This document shows, piece after piece, positions 6,532-14,863 of a stretch of DNA of 19,645 bases (position 1 is its first letter; each line of letters starts with the position of its first letter). Made by a program: the position numbers and the translations under genes. This stretch comes from Hyphomicrobiales bacterium (lineage in GTDB: Bacteria; Pseudomonadota; Alphaproteobacteria; Rhizobiales; Xanthobacteraceae), in contig PLTE01000080.1 of NCBI GenBank assembly GCA_003164375.1, forward strand, positions 1-19,645. The letters run 5' to 3'. The notes under the pieces were generated by a model. The model searched no databases. It was given only the letters and a program-made list of their open reading frames with translations, and was not told the origin of the DNA.

Positions 6532-8813
6532 GGCGCCAAGTCCGCCATGACCTGGGTGAGTGGCGCGATCGGCTTGCCGCGAGGGGCCTCAGCCCTCGCA
6601 GGTTCCGACGCGAAGGGGTCAACGTTTGACAGTTGCGGCATGCCAAGCCGCGCGCGCAACGCATTGAGCGTCACCAGGATCGAGGAACCGGACATCGCCA
6701 CCGCTGCGATCAGCGGCGTGACCAGTCCCGCGATCGCGAAGGGAACCGCGAGCGAATTGTAGATCACGGTTAGGATGAGATTTTGGCGCATCAAGGAACG
6801 GGCTCGTCGCGCCACGATGACGGCGCGCAGCACCGGAGCGAGACGCTCGCCGAGAAACAGCGCGTCGGCATGGGACTGGGCCAAGTGCGCGGCGGTGATC
6901 GGCGATATTGAGGCATGCGCTGCCGCCAGCGCCGGCGCGTCGTTCAATCCGTCGCCGACCATCAGGATGCGGCGGCCTTGCGCTTTCAAAAGTTCGATCA
7001 CGGCGATTTTCGCCGCCGGCGTCAATCCGGCAATCCATTCTCGAATGCCGAGCCGCGACGCCACCGGTCCGACTGCTTCCTGCCGATCGCCCGACAGCAC
7101 GATGAGATCGAGACCGCGCGCCATGAGCGCCTGAGTCACGGCAATAGCATCGGGCCGCAAGCTCTGCCGGATCGGGATGCTGGCGCTTTTGCCGCGATGG
7201 GCGAAGATGATAAACGACGCTTCGGCGTCACGCGGCGTGGACTGAGTGTCCTCGTCGGCGAGATCGCAGAAGGCTGAGCTGCCGAGACGCGCTTCGGTGC
7301 CGTCGATCATGGCCCGGACGCCCTGCCCCGGTTCCTCGACCGCCCCGGGATAAGGAATGCGCTCGCGCGCCCGCCGCGCCAACGCTACGGCCAGCGGATG
7401 ACGGCTCGATAGAGCGAGCCGTGCCGCGCGTTCAAGCAGATCGGGATCGATCGCGAATGCGTCGACGGCGGGATCTGGCAACGTCAGCGTGCCGGTCTTG
7501 TCAAAAACCACGGTGTCGACCTGGGCTAGCCGTTCGATGGCGTCACCGCAGTTGAGAATGACGCCGGCGCGGAACAACTGGCCTGCCGCGACCACCTGCA
7601 CGGCGGGAATGGCAAGCGCCAGCGCGCACGGACAGGTGATAATGAGAACGGCAATCGCCGTGACAATGGCATCGTGAAAGGACGCACCGGCAATGAGCCA
7701 GCCGATCGCCGTCAGCGCGGCCGCGGCATGAACCACGGGGGCATAGAGTTGCGCGGCCCGGTCCGCCAGCCGTACGGTGCGCGACTTCGCTTCGGTCGCT
7801 TTCTGCAACAGCCGCTCGACCTCGTCGACCAGCGTGCCGGAGCCGGCGGCGGCGATCTGCATTGTCAGCGCACCGGAGCAATTGATGCTGCCGGCGTAGA
7901 CCGTCGTTCCGGCGTCGACCGCGCGCGGCACGGTTTCGCCTGTTATCAAGCTCTCGTCGATTTCGGAGCGGCCGGTGAGGATCGCGCCGTCGGCCGGAAT
8001 GACTTCGCCGGGCCGCACCAGCACCCGATCGCCAGGCCGCAAGGCTGCGGCCGGCACGCGGATCACCTCGCCTTTGGCATCGAGCCGATGGGCAAACTCC
8101 GCCTTGAGCGAAGCGAGATTACCGGCAAACACCCGGGTCTTCCGCCGCATCGCCATGTCGAGACAGCGGCCGCACAGCAAAAAGAACAACAGCATGATGG
8201 CTGAATCGAAATAGACATGAACGGCATGCGTTGCGGTCTCGTAGACCGAGAGCGCGAGCGCCAGCACCACGCCAACCGAAATCGGCACGTCCATGTTGGT
8301 CGCGCGGGCACGCAAGGCACGCCACGCGCTAATAAAGAATGGCTGGCCGGCATAGGCGGCAGCCGGCAGCGCGATCAAGGCCGACAGCCAATGAAACAGG
8401 TCGCGGGTCTCCTGTGTCATGTCGGAAACGCTGCCCGACCACACCGAGATCGATAGCAGCATGACGTTCATCGCGGCGAAGCCGGCGACGGCGAGACATT
8501 TCAGCAGCAGCTTGGCCTGGCGGCTTTCGTCGGCCTCGACCCGTTCGGGTGCGAACGGATGGGCTGGGTAGCCGATGCCCTCCAGCGTCTTGATGATCGT
8601 CGCGGCGTCGATCTCGTCGTCGCGCCAATCCACCGCAAGACGGCGTTGTGTGAAATTGAGCCGCGCGTCGATGATGCCGGGCAGCTTGGTCAGTCCGTTC
8701 TCGATCTTCCGGATGCAGCCGGCGCAGCCGACACCGTCGACCGCGAGCGTCATATGCGCCGTGCCGGCGTCGCCGTGCTCCACGAACGAGGAAAGATCGA
8801 GGATTTCAGCCAT
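6528..8813 (-). CDS. ccoI: CcoI/FixI, copper-transporting P1B-type ATPase
   Basis: 761 residues, full length for the cbb3-associated Cu+ pump (FixI/CtpA), which exports copper across the inner membrane for CuB of CcoN. An N-terminal heavy-metal domain carries G-C-A-G-C (Cys30, Cys33). Then come transmembrane helices, the actuator T-G-E (291-293), the intramembrane metal motif C-P-C (394-396), the phosphorylation motif D-K-T-G-T (Asp438) and the hinge GDGLNDAPALAAA near residue 645. All catalytic motifs are intact. ATG 8813 lies 9 nt after the ccoH stop. The fixed gene order distinguishes it from a CopA detoxification pump, which is the main alternative. Confidence 0.95.
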   Translation of the reverse strand: MAEILDLSSFVEHGDAGTAHMTLAVDGVGCAGCIRKIENGLTKLPGIIDARLNFTQRRLAVDWRDDEIDAATIIKTLEGIGYPAHPFAPERVEADESRQAKLLLKCLAVAGFAAMNVMLLSISVWSGSVSDMTQETRDLFHWLSALIALPAAAYAGQPFFISAWRALRARATNMDVPISVGVVLALALSVYETATHAVHVYFDSAIMLLFFLLCGRCLDMAMRRKTRVFAGNLASLKAEFAHRLDAKGEVIRVPAAALRPGDRVLVRPGEVIPADGAILTGRSEIDESLITGETVPRAVDAGTTVYAGSINCSGALTMQIAAAGSGTLVDEVERLLQKATEAKSRTVRLADRAAQLYAPVVHAAAALTAIGWLIAGASFHDAIVTAIAVLIITCPCALALAIPAVQVVAAGQLFRAGVILNCGDAIERLAQVDTVVFDKTGTLTLPDPAVDAFAIDPDLLERAARLALSSRHPLAVALARRARERIPYPGAVEEPGQGVRAMIDGTEARLGSSAFCDLADEDTQSTPRDAEASFIIFAHRGKSASIPIRQSLRPDAIAVTQALMARGLDLIVLSGDRQEAVGPVASRLGIREWIAGLTPAAKIAVIELLKAQGRRILMVGDGLNDAPALAAAHASISPITAAHLAQSHADALFLGERLAPVLRAVIVARRARSLMRQNLILTVIYNSLAVPFAIAGLVTPLIAAVAMSGSSILVTLNALRARLGMPQLSNVDPFASEPARAEAPRGKPIAPLTQVMADLAP

Positions 8814-8822
8814 GATCGGCGC

Positions 8823-9341
8823 TCACTTGACTACGATGCGGTTCTTCGACCGGAACAGTTGCTCGCCTTGGCGCGACAGTTCGATCACGAGATCCCATTG
8901 GCCCGGCGCGATATCGGCACTGCCATGAAAGCGGCCGGGAGCGTCTTCGGCGACGACGACCGGCCGATCGAGGCGGCGATCGGTCGGACGCTGGAACACA
9001 GCCGACGCGTCGATGCCGCGAAGCGGCGCACCCGTGGCGTCGCGCGCCGTCACGTCGAGCCGCGCGCCGTCCGGGGACGGCGTCATCTTGGCGTCGACAT
9101 GCCATTGCCGCGCGTCCTGCGCCTTGGCCATGGCGACGTCCTGCTCGAACATGCGTCCGGCCTGGTAGGCGCTTTCGGTGTCGACGCCGCCGAATGTCGA
9201 TAACGCCTCGTGGATCAACACGCCATTGACGGCGAAGACGACGCCGAAGAAGGCCAACAGCGTCAGCAAAATCATCCGTCCGGTCCACCGCCGCGGCGAT
9301 CGCGTGCGCTCCATTTCGATTTCCCGATCGAAATTGCTCAT
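8823..9341 (-). CDS. ccoH: CcoH/FixH family cbb3 oxidase assembly protein
   Basis: 172 residues with one N-terminal membrane anchor (about 22-43, LLTLLAFFGVVFAVNGVLIH) and a periplasmic beta-rich domain, the FixH layout. Family features are the V-N-x-x-L/M-I-x-x-A-L-S-T-F segment right after the helix and the E-S-A-Y-Q-A-G stretch at 56-62. FixH/CcoH associates with the oxidase and helps maturation or stability of the complex. It starts 15 nt after the ccoG stop with AGGGAG about 12 nt upstream. A longer overlapping frame (8806-9360) on the same strand is a GC-rich shadow without FixH character. Confidence 0.92.
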   Translation of the reverse strand: MSNFDREIEMERTRSPRRWTGRMILLTLLAFFGVVFAVNGVLIHEALSTFGGVDTESAYQAGRMFEQDVAMAKAQDARQWHVDAKMTPSPDGARLDVTARDATGAPLRGIDASAVFQRPTDRRLDRPVVVAEDAPGRFHGSADIAPGQWDLVIELSRQGEQLFRSKNRIVVK

Positions 9342-9356
9342 GGCTTAGCTGCTCCC

Positions 9357-10856
9357 TCACGGTGCCAGAAAGTGGTCGGCCGCGCTCGCGGCCACCGCGC
9401 CTTCGCTGGAGACGACGGTAAACGTCAGCGGGATCGAGGCTTCCGGATCGAGCCGTTGATGCGTCGTCACCAACACCCGAACCTCACGCGACTGATCGGG
9501 ACCGACGTCGATGACGGGATCGCCGTTGGCGTGCAACTCACCGCCGATAACTTCGACGTTGGCGTCGGGGAGACCCGATATCCGTAGCGCAAAGCGTTGC
9601 GTCTCGAGCGTCTTATTGAGAATATGAACGGCATAACCGTTGCGCACCGCGCCGTCCGATAGCCGCACGAACAGCGGATTGCGGTCGTGAATGACATTGA
9701 CGCCGTCGTTGCGCCGGGTCGCCATCGTATAGGCCATGACCGCGGCGATTACGGTGATGATAACGGCATAGAGCACGGTGCGCGTCCGCACGATTTTGTA
9801 GACCGGCTCAAGGCCCTCCCGTCGGCGTTCGATGTTGACGTCGGTGTCGTAGGCGATCAGACGCGTAGGCCGCCCGATCTTCGCCATTACCGCGTCGCAG
9901 GCGTCGATGCACAACCCGCATTGGATACAGGCGAGCTCGGGGCCGGTGCGGATATCCACCCCGGACGGGCAGGCATAGACGCACTGCAGACAATCAATGC
10001 AGTCGCCGGCGGCTTGCCCTTCGGCATGCAGCGTGGCGGCCTTTTTCAGCGAGGTCCGCGGCTCGCCGCGGTCATAGCGATAGGTGACATTGAACGCATA
10101 TTCGTCCGTCAGCGCCGCCTGGATCCGCGGCCACGGACACATATAGATGCAGACCTGCTCGCGCATCCAACCGGCGAGCGTGTAGGTCGTGAACGTCAGG
10201 ATACCGATAAAGACATAAGCGACGAGTGGTGCCTGGAATGTCGCCAAGCCTTTGATCAGCGTTGGCGCGTCGGCGAAGTAGAGAACCCAGGCGCCGCCGG
10301 TCCACCACGCGATCATCAGCCACCAAAAATGCTTCGAGGCCGCTCGCGCCGCGCGTTCGAACGACCAGCCCTGCTGATCGCGCTTTAGATGTTTGCGCCG
10401 GTCGCCTTCGATCCAGCGTTCGATCGCGATGTAAAGATCGGTCCATACCGTCTGCGGGCACAGATAGCCGCACCACACCCGGCCGGCGAGCGCGTTCATC
10501 AGAAACAGCGTCATGGCGGCGATGATGAGAAGGCCGGTCAGGTAATAAATCTCCTGCGGCCAGATCTCGATGAAGAAGAAATAAAAGCGTCGACCCGGTA
10601 TATCGATCAACACGGCCTGGTGCGGCGCATTCGGACCACGGTCCCAGCGGACAAACGGCAAGAAATAATAGATGCCGAGCCCGACGACGAGCATGGCCCA
10701 TTTCAAGCGCCGAAAAGTGCCCGAAACATTCTGCGGATAGATTTTCTTGCGGGCTTCATAAAGCGGTCCATTGTCGTCGGGCTCGAGCGGCGGCGGCCCC
10801 GGCTGCGCCGCGGTCACGCCCTGGGAGGCGAGCGCCGTTGCGGAGCCGGGACACAT
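9357..10856 (-). CDS. ccoG: CcoG/FixG, membrane polyferredoxin for cbb3 assembly
   Basis: 499 residues. Membrane helices lie near 52-68, 103-122, 177-195, 208-226 and 358-377. Two cysteine pairs sit at membrane edges: C129-x3-C133 (WCGYLCPQTVW) and C236-x3-C240. Two [4Fe-4S] ferredoxin motifs follow: C286-x2-C289-x2-C292-x3-C296-P and C310-x2-C313-x2-C316-x3-C320. The C-terminal ~110 residues form the immunoglobulin-like FixG domain in the periplasm. CcoG is reported to reduce Cu(II) to Cu(I) for delivery to CcoI and the oxidase. The start is ATG 10856, 3 nt after the ccoP stop. The N-terminal ~30 residues are Pro/Gly-rich and poorly conserved, so a slightly later start is possible. Confidence 0.95.
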   Translation of the reverse strand: MCPGSATALASQGVTAAQPGPPPLEPDDNGPLYEARKKIYPQNVSGTFRRLKWAMLVVGLGIYYFLPFVRWDRGPNAPHQAVLIDIPGRRFYFFFIEIWPQEIYYLTGLLIIAAMTLFLMNALAGRVWCGYLCPQTVWTDLYIAIERWIEGDRRKHLKRDQQGWSFERAARAASKHFWWLMIAWWTGGAWVLYFADAPTLIKGLATFQAPLVAYVFIGILTFTTYTLAGWMREQVCIYMCPWPRIQAALTDEYAFNVTYRYDRGEPRTSLKKAATLHAEGQAAGDCIDCLQCVYACPSGVDIRTGPELACIQCGLCIDACDAVMAKIGRPTRLIAYDTDVNIERRREGLEPVYKIVRTRTVLYAVIITVIAAVMAYTMATRRNDGVNVIHDRNPLFVRLSDGAVRNGYAVHILNKTLETQRFALRISGLPDANVEVIGGELHANGDPVIDVGPDQSREVRVLVTTHQRLDPEASIPLTFTVVSSEGAVAASAADHFLAP

Positions 10857-10859
10857 CCG

Positions 10860-11738
10860 TTATTCCCCGCCGCCAAACGTATGAACGTAAACCGCCAGCG
10901 CCTTGATGGTGACGGGGTCGAGCTTGCCGCCCCAGGCCGGCATGACGCCGCCGTGGCCGTTCCAGACGCCGTCGATAATCGTCTTGGTATCCGGTCCGTA
11001 GAGCCAGATCTGATCCGTCAGGTTGGGCGCGCCGACCGAACGGCTACCCTTGCCTTGCGGACCATGGCAGGGGGCGCAATTGTCGGCGAAGATTTTTGCG
11101 CCGCGCGCAAGATCGGCGCCCTCCGTGGTCGAAAGTCCCGACAGCGAGCGCACGTAATCGGCGACGCTGACAATGTCGTCGCGCTTGAGCATACCGTCGC
11201 GGCCGAAAGCCGGCATCGAACCCTGGTGGCCTTGATCGTCGCCGGAACGGGCGCCGTGCGTGATCGTTTGCGAGATTTCGGCAAGCGTGCCGCCCCACAG
11301 CCAGTCGTCATCGGTGAGATTGGGGTAACCCTTGGCGCCGCCGCCGCCTGAGCCGTGGCACGGCGCGCAATTGTCGGCGAAGGCGCGGCGGCCGAGCGCC
11401 CGGGCAAAGTCGAGCAGCTCCGGCGTGGTTTCGATATCTTGCAGCGAAGCCTGTGCGAGCTTGGCCATCATCGGACCGCGCGCCGTCTGCAGCGCGGCGA
11501 GATCGGTGGCGACCACGGCGCGCGAATGCCAGTTCAAAACGCCATTGCTATACGACGATAGCAGCGGCCAGGACGGATAGACGATCCAATAGCCGACGGC
11601 CCAGACGATCGTCGCGTAAAACAGCCACAACCACCAGCGCGGCAGTGGCGTATTGAGTTCGCGAATGCCGTCCCATTCGTGGCCGGTCGTGCCGACCTGC
11701 GTCTCCGGCGCATCTTGTTTTTTGGTTCGATCGTCCAT
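10860..11738 (-). CDS. ccoP: CcoP, diheme cytochrome c subunit of cbb3 oxidase
   Basis: 292 residues. A cytosolic N-terminus is followed by one membrane anchor (about 34-54, WWLWLFYATIVWAVGYWIVYP, the usual CcoP_N signature) and two periplasmic class I cytochrome c domains. Heme sites are C124-A-P-C-H128 and C221-A-P-C-H225; likely axial methionines are Met175 (G-S-M-P-A-F) and Met266 (G-V-M-P-A-W). The subunit takes electrons from the bc1 complex or soluble cytochromes and passes them to CcoO and CcoN. ATG 11738 is separated from the ccoQ stop by one base. Nothing is missing compared with the family. Confidence 0.97.
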   Translation of the reverse strand: MDDRTKKQDAPETQVGTTGHEWDGIRELNTPLPRWWLWLFYATIVWAVGYWIVYPSWPLLSSYSNGVLNWHSRAVVATDLAALQTARGPMMAKLAQASLQDIETTPELLDFARALGRRAFADNCAPCHGSGGGGAKGYPNLTDDDWLWGGTLAEISQTITHGARSGDDQGHQGSMPAFGRDGMLKRDDIVSVADYVRSLSGLSTTEGADLARGAKIFADNCAPCHGPQGKGSRSVGAPNLTDQIWLYGPDTKTIIDGVWNGHGGVMPAWGGKLDPVTIKALAVYVHTFGGGE

Positions 11739-11739
11739 T

Positions 11740-11895
11740 TCAGTCCTCCCGCAGCGGCACGCGCGCGGATTCGTCGAACTCTTTCTGGCGCGACGGCCAC
11801 AGCGCGTAGGCCAGCACCACGACGAAGAGCGCGACGAAATAGACGAGACCCCAGGTTTGCGCGAAATGGGCGAAGAAGGCGTAGGTCGGCGACAC
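11740..11895 (-). CDS. ccoQ: CcoQ, small cbb3 oxidase subunit
   Basis: 51 residues beginning MSPTYAFFAHFAQTWGLVYF, with one membrane helix (about 14-34) and the typical A-L-W-P-S/A-x-x-x-x-F-D-x-A-A/S tail. CcoQ/FixQ stabilises the core oxidase, especially in the presence of oxygen. The start is GTG at 11895. The frame is open further upstream to 11958, but that would run through the end of ccoO, and GAGGAG at 11902-11907 sits 6 nt before the GTG. Spacing is 10 nt after ccoO and 1 nt before ccoP. Confidence 0.93.
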   Translation of the reverse strand: MSPTYAFFAHFAQTWGLVYFVALFVVVLAYALWPSRQKEFDESARVPLRED

Positions 11896-11901
11896 GATCG
11901 T

Positions 11902-11907
11902 CTCCTC
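11902..11907 (-). promoter_or_regulatory. Ribosome binding site fixing the ccoQ GTG start
   Basis: GAGGAG on the minus strand, overlapping the ccoO stop codon (TGA at 11908-11906) and 6 nt before the GTG at 11895. It decides between the 51-residue and 72-residue versions of CcoQ. Confidence 0.75.
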
Positions 11908-12664
11908 AGCGGATGTTGGCTTTGTCGTCGTAGAGCTTGAAATCAACCAGTGTTCCAAGCATTTGCAGATAAGCGATCAACGCGTCGGCTTGCGTGACGC
12001 GGTTCGGGGTGCCGGCGAAATCGCGCGCTTGAGACTTCGGGTAGCGGCGCGCCAGCGCGTCGGCGTCCGGGGCATCGGCGGTGGCCTGGGTGCGCAGATC
12101 GGCGATCGCGTTGGCGATCATCTCATCGTTATAGGGCACGCCCAGCAGCGCCTGGACCTTCATGTCTTCGGCGATATGCGTGTAGTCGAGGTCGGTGGTG
12201 AACAGCCACGGATAGGCCGGCATGATCGAGCCGGCGACGACCGCGCGCGGATTGTTCAGGTGATCACGGTGCCAATCGTCGGAATATTTGCCGCCGACGC
12301 GCGCCAGATCGGGACCGTTGCGCTTTGAGCCCCACTGGAACGGGTGGTCATACTCGCTCTCGGCGGCGAGCGAATAATGTCCGTAGCGCTCGACCTCGTC
12401 GCGCAACGCCCTGATCATCTGTGAATGGCACAGATAACAACCTTCGCTGACGTAGATATTGCGGCCGGCGAGTTCGAGCGGCGTGTACGGCCGCATGCCG
12501 TCGGCGGTTTCGATCGTGCTCTTGAGGTAGAACAGCGGCACGACTTCGACGAGGCCGCCGATCGCGATCACGATCAGAATGCCGAGCAACAGCAGGATCG
12601 AGTTGCGCTCCAGGATGCTGTGCTTCTGCCAGAGCGAAGACGACGATGACACAGATGTGGCCAT
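11906..12664 (-). CDS. ccoO: CcoO, monoheme cytochrome c subunit of cbb3 oxidase
   Basis: 252 residues with an N-terminal membrane anchor (about 22-46, ILLLLGILIVIAIGGLVEVVPLFYL) and a periplasmic heme c domain. The heme motif is C76-Y-L-C-H80 within G-R-N-I-Y-V-S-E-G-C-Y-L-C-H-S-Q, and the axial Met is in G-S-I-M-P-A-Y-P-W. Length and motifs are standard. It relays electrons from CcoP to the low-spin heme of CcoN. ATG 12664 lies 9 nt after the ccoN stop with a GGGGG ribosome binding site. The Ser-rich N-terminal ten residues are not conserved. Confidence 0.97.
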   Translation of the reverse strand: MATSVSSSSSLWQKHSILERNSILLLLGILIVIAIGGLVEVVPLFYLKSTIETADGMRPYTPLELAGRNIYVSEGCYLCHSQMIRALRDEVERYGHYSLAAESEYDHPFQWGSKRNGPDLARVGGKYSDDWHRDHLNNPRAVVAGSIMPAYPWLFTTDLDYTHIAEDMKVQALLGVPYNDEMIANAIADLRTQATADAPDADALARRYPKSQARDFAGTPNRVTQADALIAYLQMLGTLVDFKLYDDKANIR

Positions 12665-12673
12665 TGGCGCCCC

Positions 12674-14329
12674 CTACTCTGCCGCAGCCAAGCCCGTGCC
12701 GGCCGCAGCCGGCGCGAGCGCTTCACGTGGCGCGATAGTCCGCCACACGTTGAACGCCATGAGCAATGCGCCGACGAGGAACAGCGAGCCGCCGAGCGCC
12801 CGGATCACGTAGAACGGATGCATCGCCTCGACCGATTCGATGAAGGAATATTCGAGGAAGCCGAGATTGGTGTAGGAGCGCCACATCAGGCCCTGCAGGA
12901 TGCCCGACACCCACATAGAGCTGATGTAGACGACGATGCCGATGGTCGCGATCCAGAAATGCCAGCTGACCAGACGCAGCGAATAGAGCGGCCGGTTCCA
13001 CAGCCACGGCACCAGGCAATAGATCGCGCCGAACGAGATGAAGCCGACCCAACCCAGTGCGCCGGAATGCACGTGGCCAATGGTCCAGTCGGTGTAATGC
13101 GACAGCGAGTTGACCTCGCGCACCGCCATCACCGGTCCTTCGAAGGTGGCCATGCCGTAGAACGCGACCGACAGCACCATCATGCGCAACACCGGATCGG
13201 TCCGCAGCTTGTCCCAGGCGCCTGACAGCGTCATCAGCCCGTTGATCATGCCGCCCCATGACGGCATCCACAGCATGATCGAAAATGTCATACCGAGCGT
13301 TTGGGTCCAATCCGGCAGCGCCGTGTAGTGCAAATGATGCGGCCCGGCCCAGATGTAGAGAAAGATCAGCGACCAAAAGTGGATGATCGACAGGCGATAG
13401 CTGTAGACCGGGCGCTCGGCGCGCTTCGGAATGAAGTAGTACATGATACCGAGGAAGCCCGCAGTCAGGAAAAAGCCCACCGCGTTGTGACCGTACCACC
13501 ATTGCACCATGGCGTCCTGAACACCGGCCCATACGACGTAGGACTTCGGCGAGAACCACGACACCGGAACCGCGGCGTTATTGCCGACGTGAAGCACGGC
13601 AATCGTGAGGATGAATGCCAGATAGAACCAATTGGCGACATAGATATGCGGCTCTTTGCGCCGCATGATGGTGCCGAGATAGATTAAAAGATAAACGACC
13701 CAGACGATCGTCAGCCACAGGTCGGCGTACCATTCCGGCTCCGCATATTCCTTCGACTGCGTGATGCCGAGGAGATAGCCGGATCCCGCTATGACAATGA
13801 AGAAATTATAGCCGAGGACGACGAACCATGGCGCGAGATCGCCGACAAGCCGAGCCCGGCAGGTGCGTTGCACGACATAGAACGAGGTCGCGATCAGGAC
13901 ATTGCCGCCGAACGCGAAGATGACGGCCGAGGTGTGCAGCGGCCGCAGCCGTCCGAACGAAATGTAGGACAGATCGAAATTAAGCGCCGGAAAAGCGAGC
14001 TCGAGCGCGATCCACAATCCGACGGTGAAGCCTGCGACACCCCAGAATACGGCGAGGATCGTGCCGAGCTTAATCGGCCCGAAATTGTAGTTCGGCTTGC
14101 CGTCGATCTCGAGCGGGGGCGTCTCGCCGTTGCCCTCAAAATATCGATTGAGGATGGCAAACACCGCCGCCACGCTCGCCGCCGCGAACAGATAGGCGTG
14201 GAAAGCGTAGGCGGGCGTATAGGCTTTGGCGGCGACGACGATCGAAAAGAACGCGAGCGCGGTCATGGCGGCTGCCAAACCTCCCTCTCCGAGCGTCATG
14301 AATCTCGATTCTGCGTGCGATGGCGTCAT
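12674..14329 (-). CDS. ccoN: CcoN, catalytic heme-copper subunit I of cbb3 oxidase
   Basis: 551 residues from ATG 14329, with at least twelve membrane helices. It reduces O2 to water at heme b3-CuB with very high affinity and pumps protons. CuB ligands are His281 (W-Y-G-H-N-A-V-G-F) and His331/His332 (G-P-H-H-L-H-Y). Tyr325 in L-Y-I-W-A-G-P-H-H is the C-type oxidase tyrosine that cross-links to the first of these histidines. His132 (P-L-H-T-S-A-V) and His419/His421 (G-H-V-H-S-G-A-L-G) serve the hemes. The frame extends to a GTG at 14371, but an anaerobox at 14395-14408 would place transcription start near 14360, inside that extension. ATG 14329 has ACGGAA upstream, and the family's conserved MTLGE(S/G)GLA start follows shortly. 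It is the first gene of the ccoNOQPGHIS run. Confidence 0.96.
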   Translation of the reverse strand: MTPSHAESRFMTLGEGGLAAAMTALAFFSIVVAAKAYTPAYAFHAYLFAAASVAAVFAILNRYFEGNGETPPLEIDGKPNYNFGPIKLGTILAVFWGVAGFTVGLWIALELAFPALNFDLSYISFGRLRPLHTSAVIFAFGGNVLIATSFYVVQRTCRARLVGDLAPWFVVLGYNFFIVIAGSGYLLGITQSKEYAEPEWYADLWLTIVWVVYLLIYLGTIMRRKEPHIYVANWFYLAFILTIAVLHVGNNAAVPVSWFSPKSYVVWAGVQDAMVQWWYGHNAVGFFLTAGFLGIMYYFIPKRAERPVYSYRLSIIHFWSLIFLYIWAGPHHLHYTALPDWTQTLGMTFSIMLWMPSWGGMINGLMTLSGAWDKLRTDPVLRMMVLSVAFYGMATFEGPVMAVREVNSLSHYTDWTIGHVHSGALGWVGFISFGAIYCLVPWLWNRPLYSLRLVSWHFWIATIGIVVYISSMWVSGILQGLMWRSYTNLGFLEYSFIESVEAMHPFYVIRALGGSLFLVGALLMAFNVWRTIAPREALAPAAAGTGLAAAE

Positions 14330-14394
14330 TGCGGGTTCCGTTAGCGCGAGATCTCGTAATTGAGCACTCACACCATGCGCAACGCCCGTTGCCG

Positions 14395-14408
14395 TTGACC
14401 TAGATCAA
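14395..14408 (-). promoter_or_regulatory. FNR/FixK-type anaerobox upstream of ccoN
   Basis: TTGACCTAGATCAA on the plus strand (TTGATCTAGGTCAA in the ccoN direction) is almost the perfect palindromic FNR/FixK consensus, differing in one base. It lies between the upstream cytochrome c gene and ccoN, both leftward, so it serves ccoN. fixNOQP promoters in rhizobia are classic FixK targets. The -10 expected 41.5 nt downstream is poor (TGTGAG), so strong dependence on the activator is likely. Confidence 0.85.
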
Positions 14409-14428
14409 GGAGGTATTCTTATCCTCCT
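14408..14428 (-). other. Small hairpin next to the ccoN anaerobox
   Basis: AGGAGG (14408-14413) and CCTCCT (14423-14428) form a 6-bp stem with a 9-nt AT-rich loop. It lies 22-42 nt beyond the stop of the cytochrome c gene and directly abuts the anaerobox. There is no T-run. It may be a weak terminator for the cytochrome transcript or chance. Confidence 0.3.
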
Positions 14429-14449
14429 CGATCAAGCCGTGGCGGGTAC

Positions 14450-14806
14450 TCAGTGTTCGAGCGATTTCAGGTAGGTGATCACGTCGTTCACCTGACCGGG
14501 GTCATAGCGAAACTCCGGCATCGTCGGATGACCGGTGATGATCCCCTCGGCGAGCGGCTCTTGGAGATCTTCAACCGGATAATGCAAATGCAAAGTGCGA
14601 AACGGCGGCGCAATCTTGAGCGGACTGTCGTCGACCTTGCCGATGGCGTGGCAGCTTGCGCAATCGGCATGCAAAAGCACGTAGCCGCGTTGGGCCGGCG
14701 GCGACAGCACGTCTTCGCTGTGTGCGGACAAGCTCGTCAAGGCCAGCGTCGCCGCAAGCGATGCAACCCCGATCGCTGTCAGGTGCCACGGTACGATCCG
14801 ACGCAT
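14450..14806 (-). CDS. Small exported class I cytochrome c
   Basis: 118 residues from ATG 14806, chosen because GAGG lies 6 nt upstream and because it gives a clean signal peptide (MRRIVPWHLTAIGVASLAAT..., cleavage probably after S-A-H-S near residue 30). The frame extends to 14848 without a ribosome binding site. A single heme motif C49-A-S-C-H53 is followed by the likely axial Met96 in H-P-T-M-P-E-F and a C-terminal helix. It should be a soluble periplasmic monoheme cytochrome c. Its place between fixK/CBS-BON and ccoN suggests an electron carrier used at low oxygen, for example to CcoP, but that is inference. It lies 57 nt after the CBS-BON gene and probably shares its transcript. Confidence 0.85.
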   Translation of the reverse strand: MRRIVPWHLTAIGVASLAATLALTSLSAHSEDVLSPPAQRGYVLLHADCASCHAIGKVDDSPLKIAPPFRTLHLHYPVEDLQEPLAEGIITGHPTMPEFRYDPGQVNDVITYLKSLEH

Positions 14807-14863
14807 GACTGGCCTCGCCTTGTTCTGCTCAGCGGACGATTCGCCCATAAGCGCGAAACGACG

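Noticed and set aside
8806..9360. 184-codon minus-strand frame covering ccoH in another frame
   Set aside because: Arg-rich composition and no membrane helix; the FixH features are all in the 8823-9341 frame.
14330..14371. GTG-started extension of ccoN
   Set aside because: Anaerobox too close and no Shine-Dalgarno sequence upstream of the GTG.
14807..14848. ATG-started extension of the cytochrome c
   Set aside because: Puts a charged stretch before the signal peptide and has no ribosome binding site; ATG 14806 has both.
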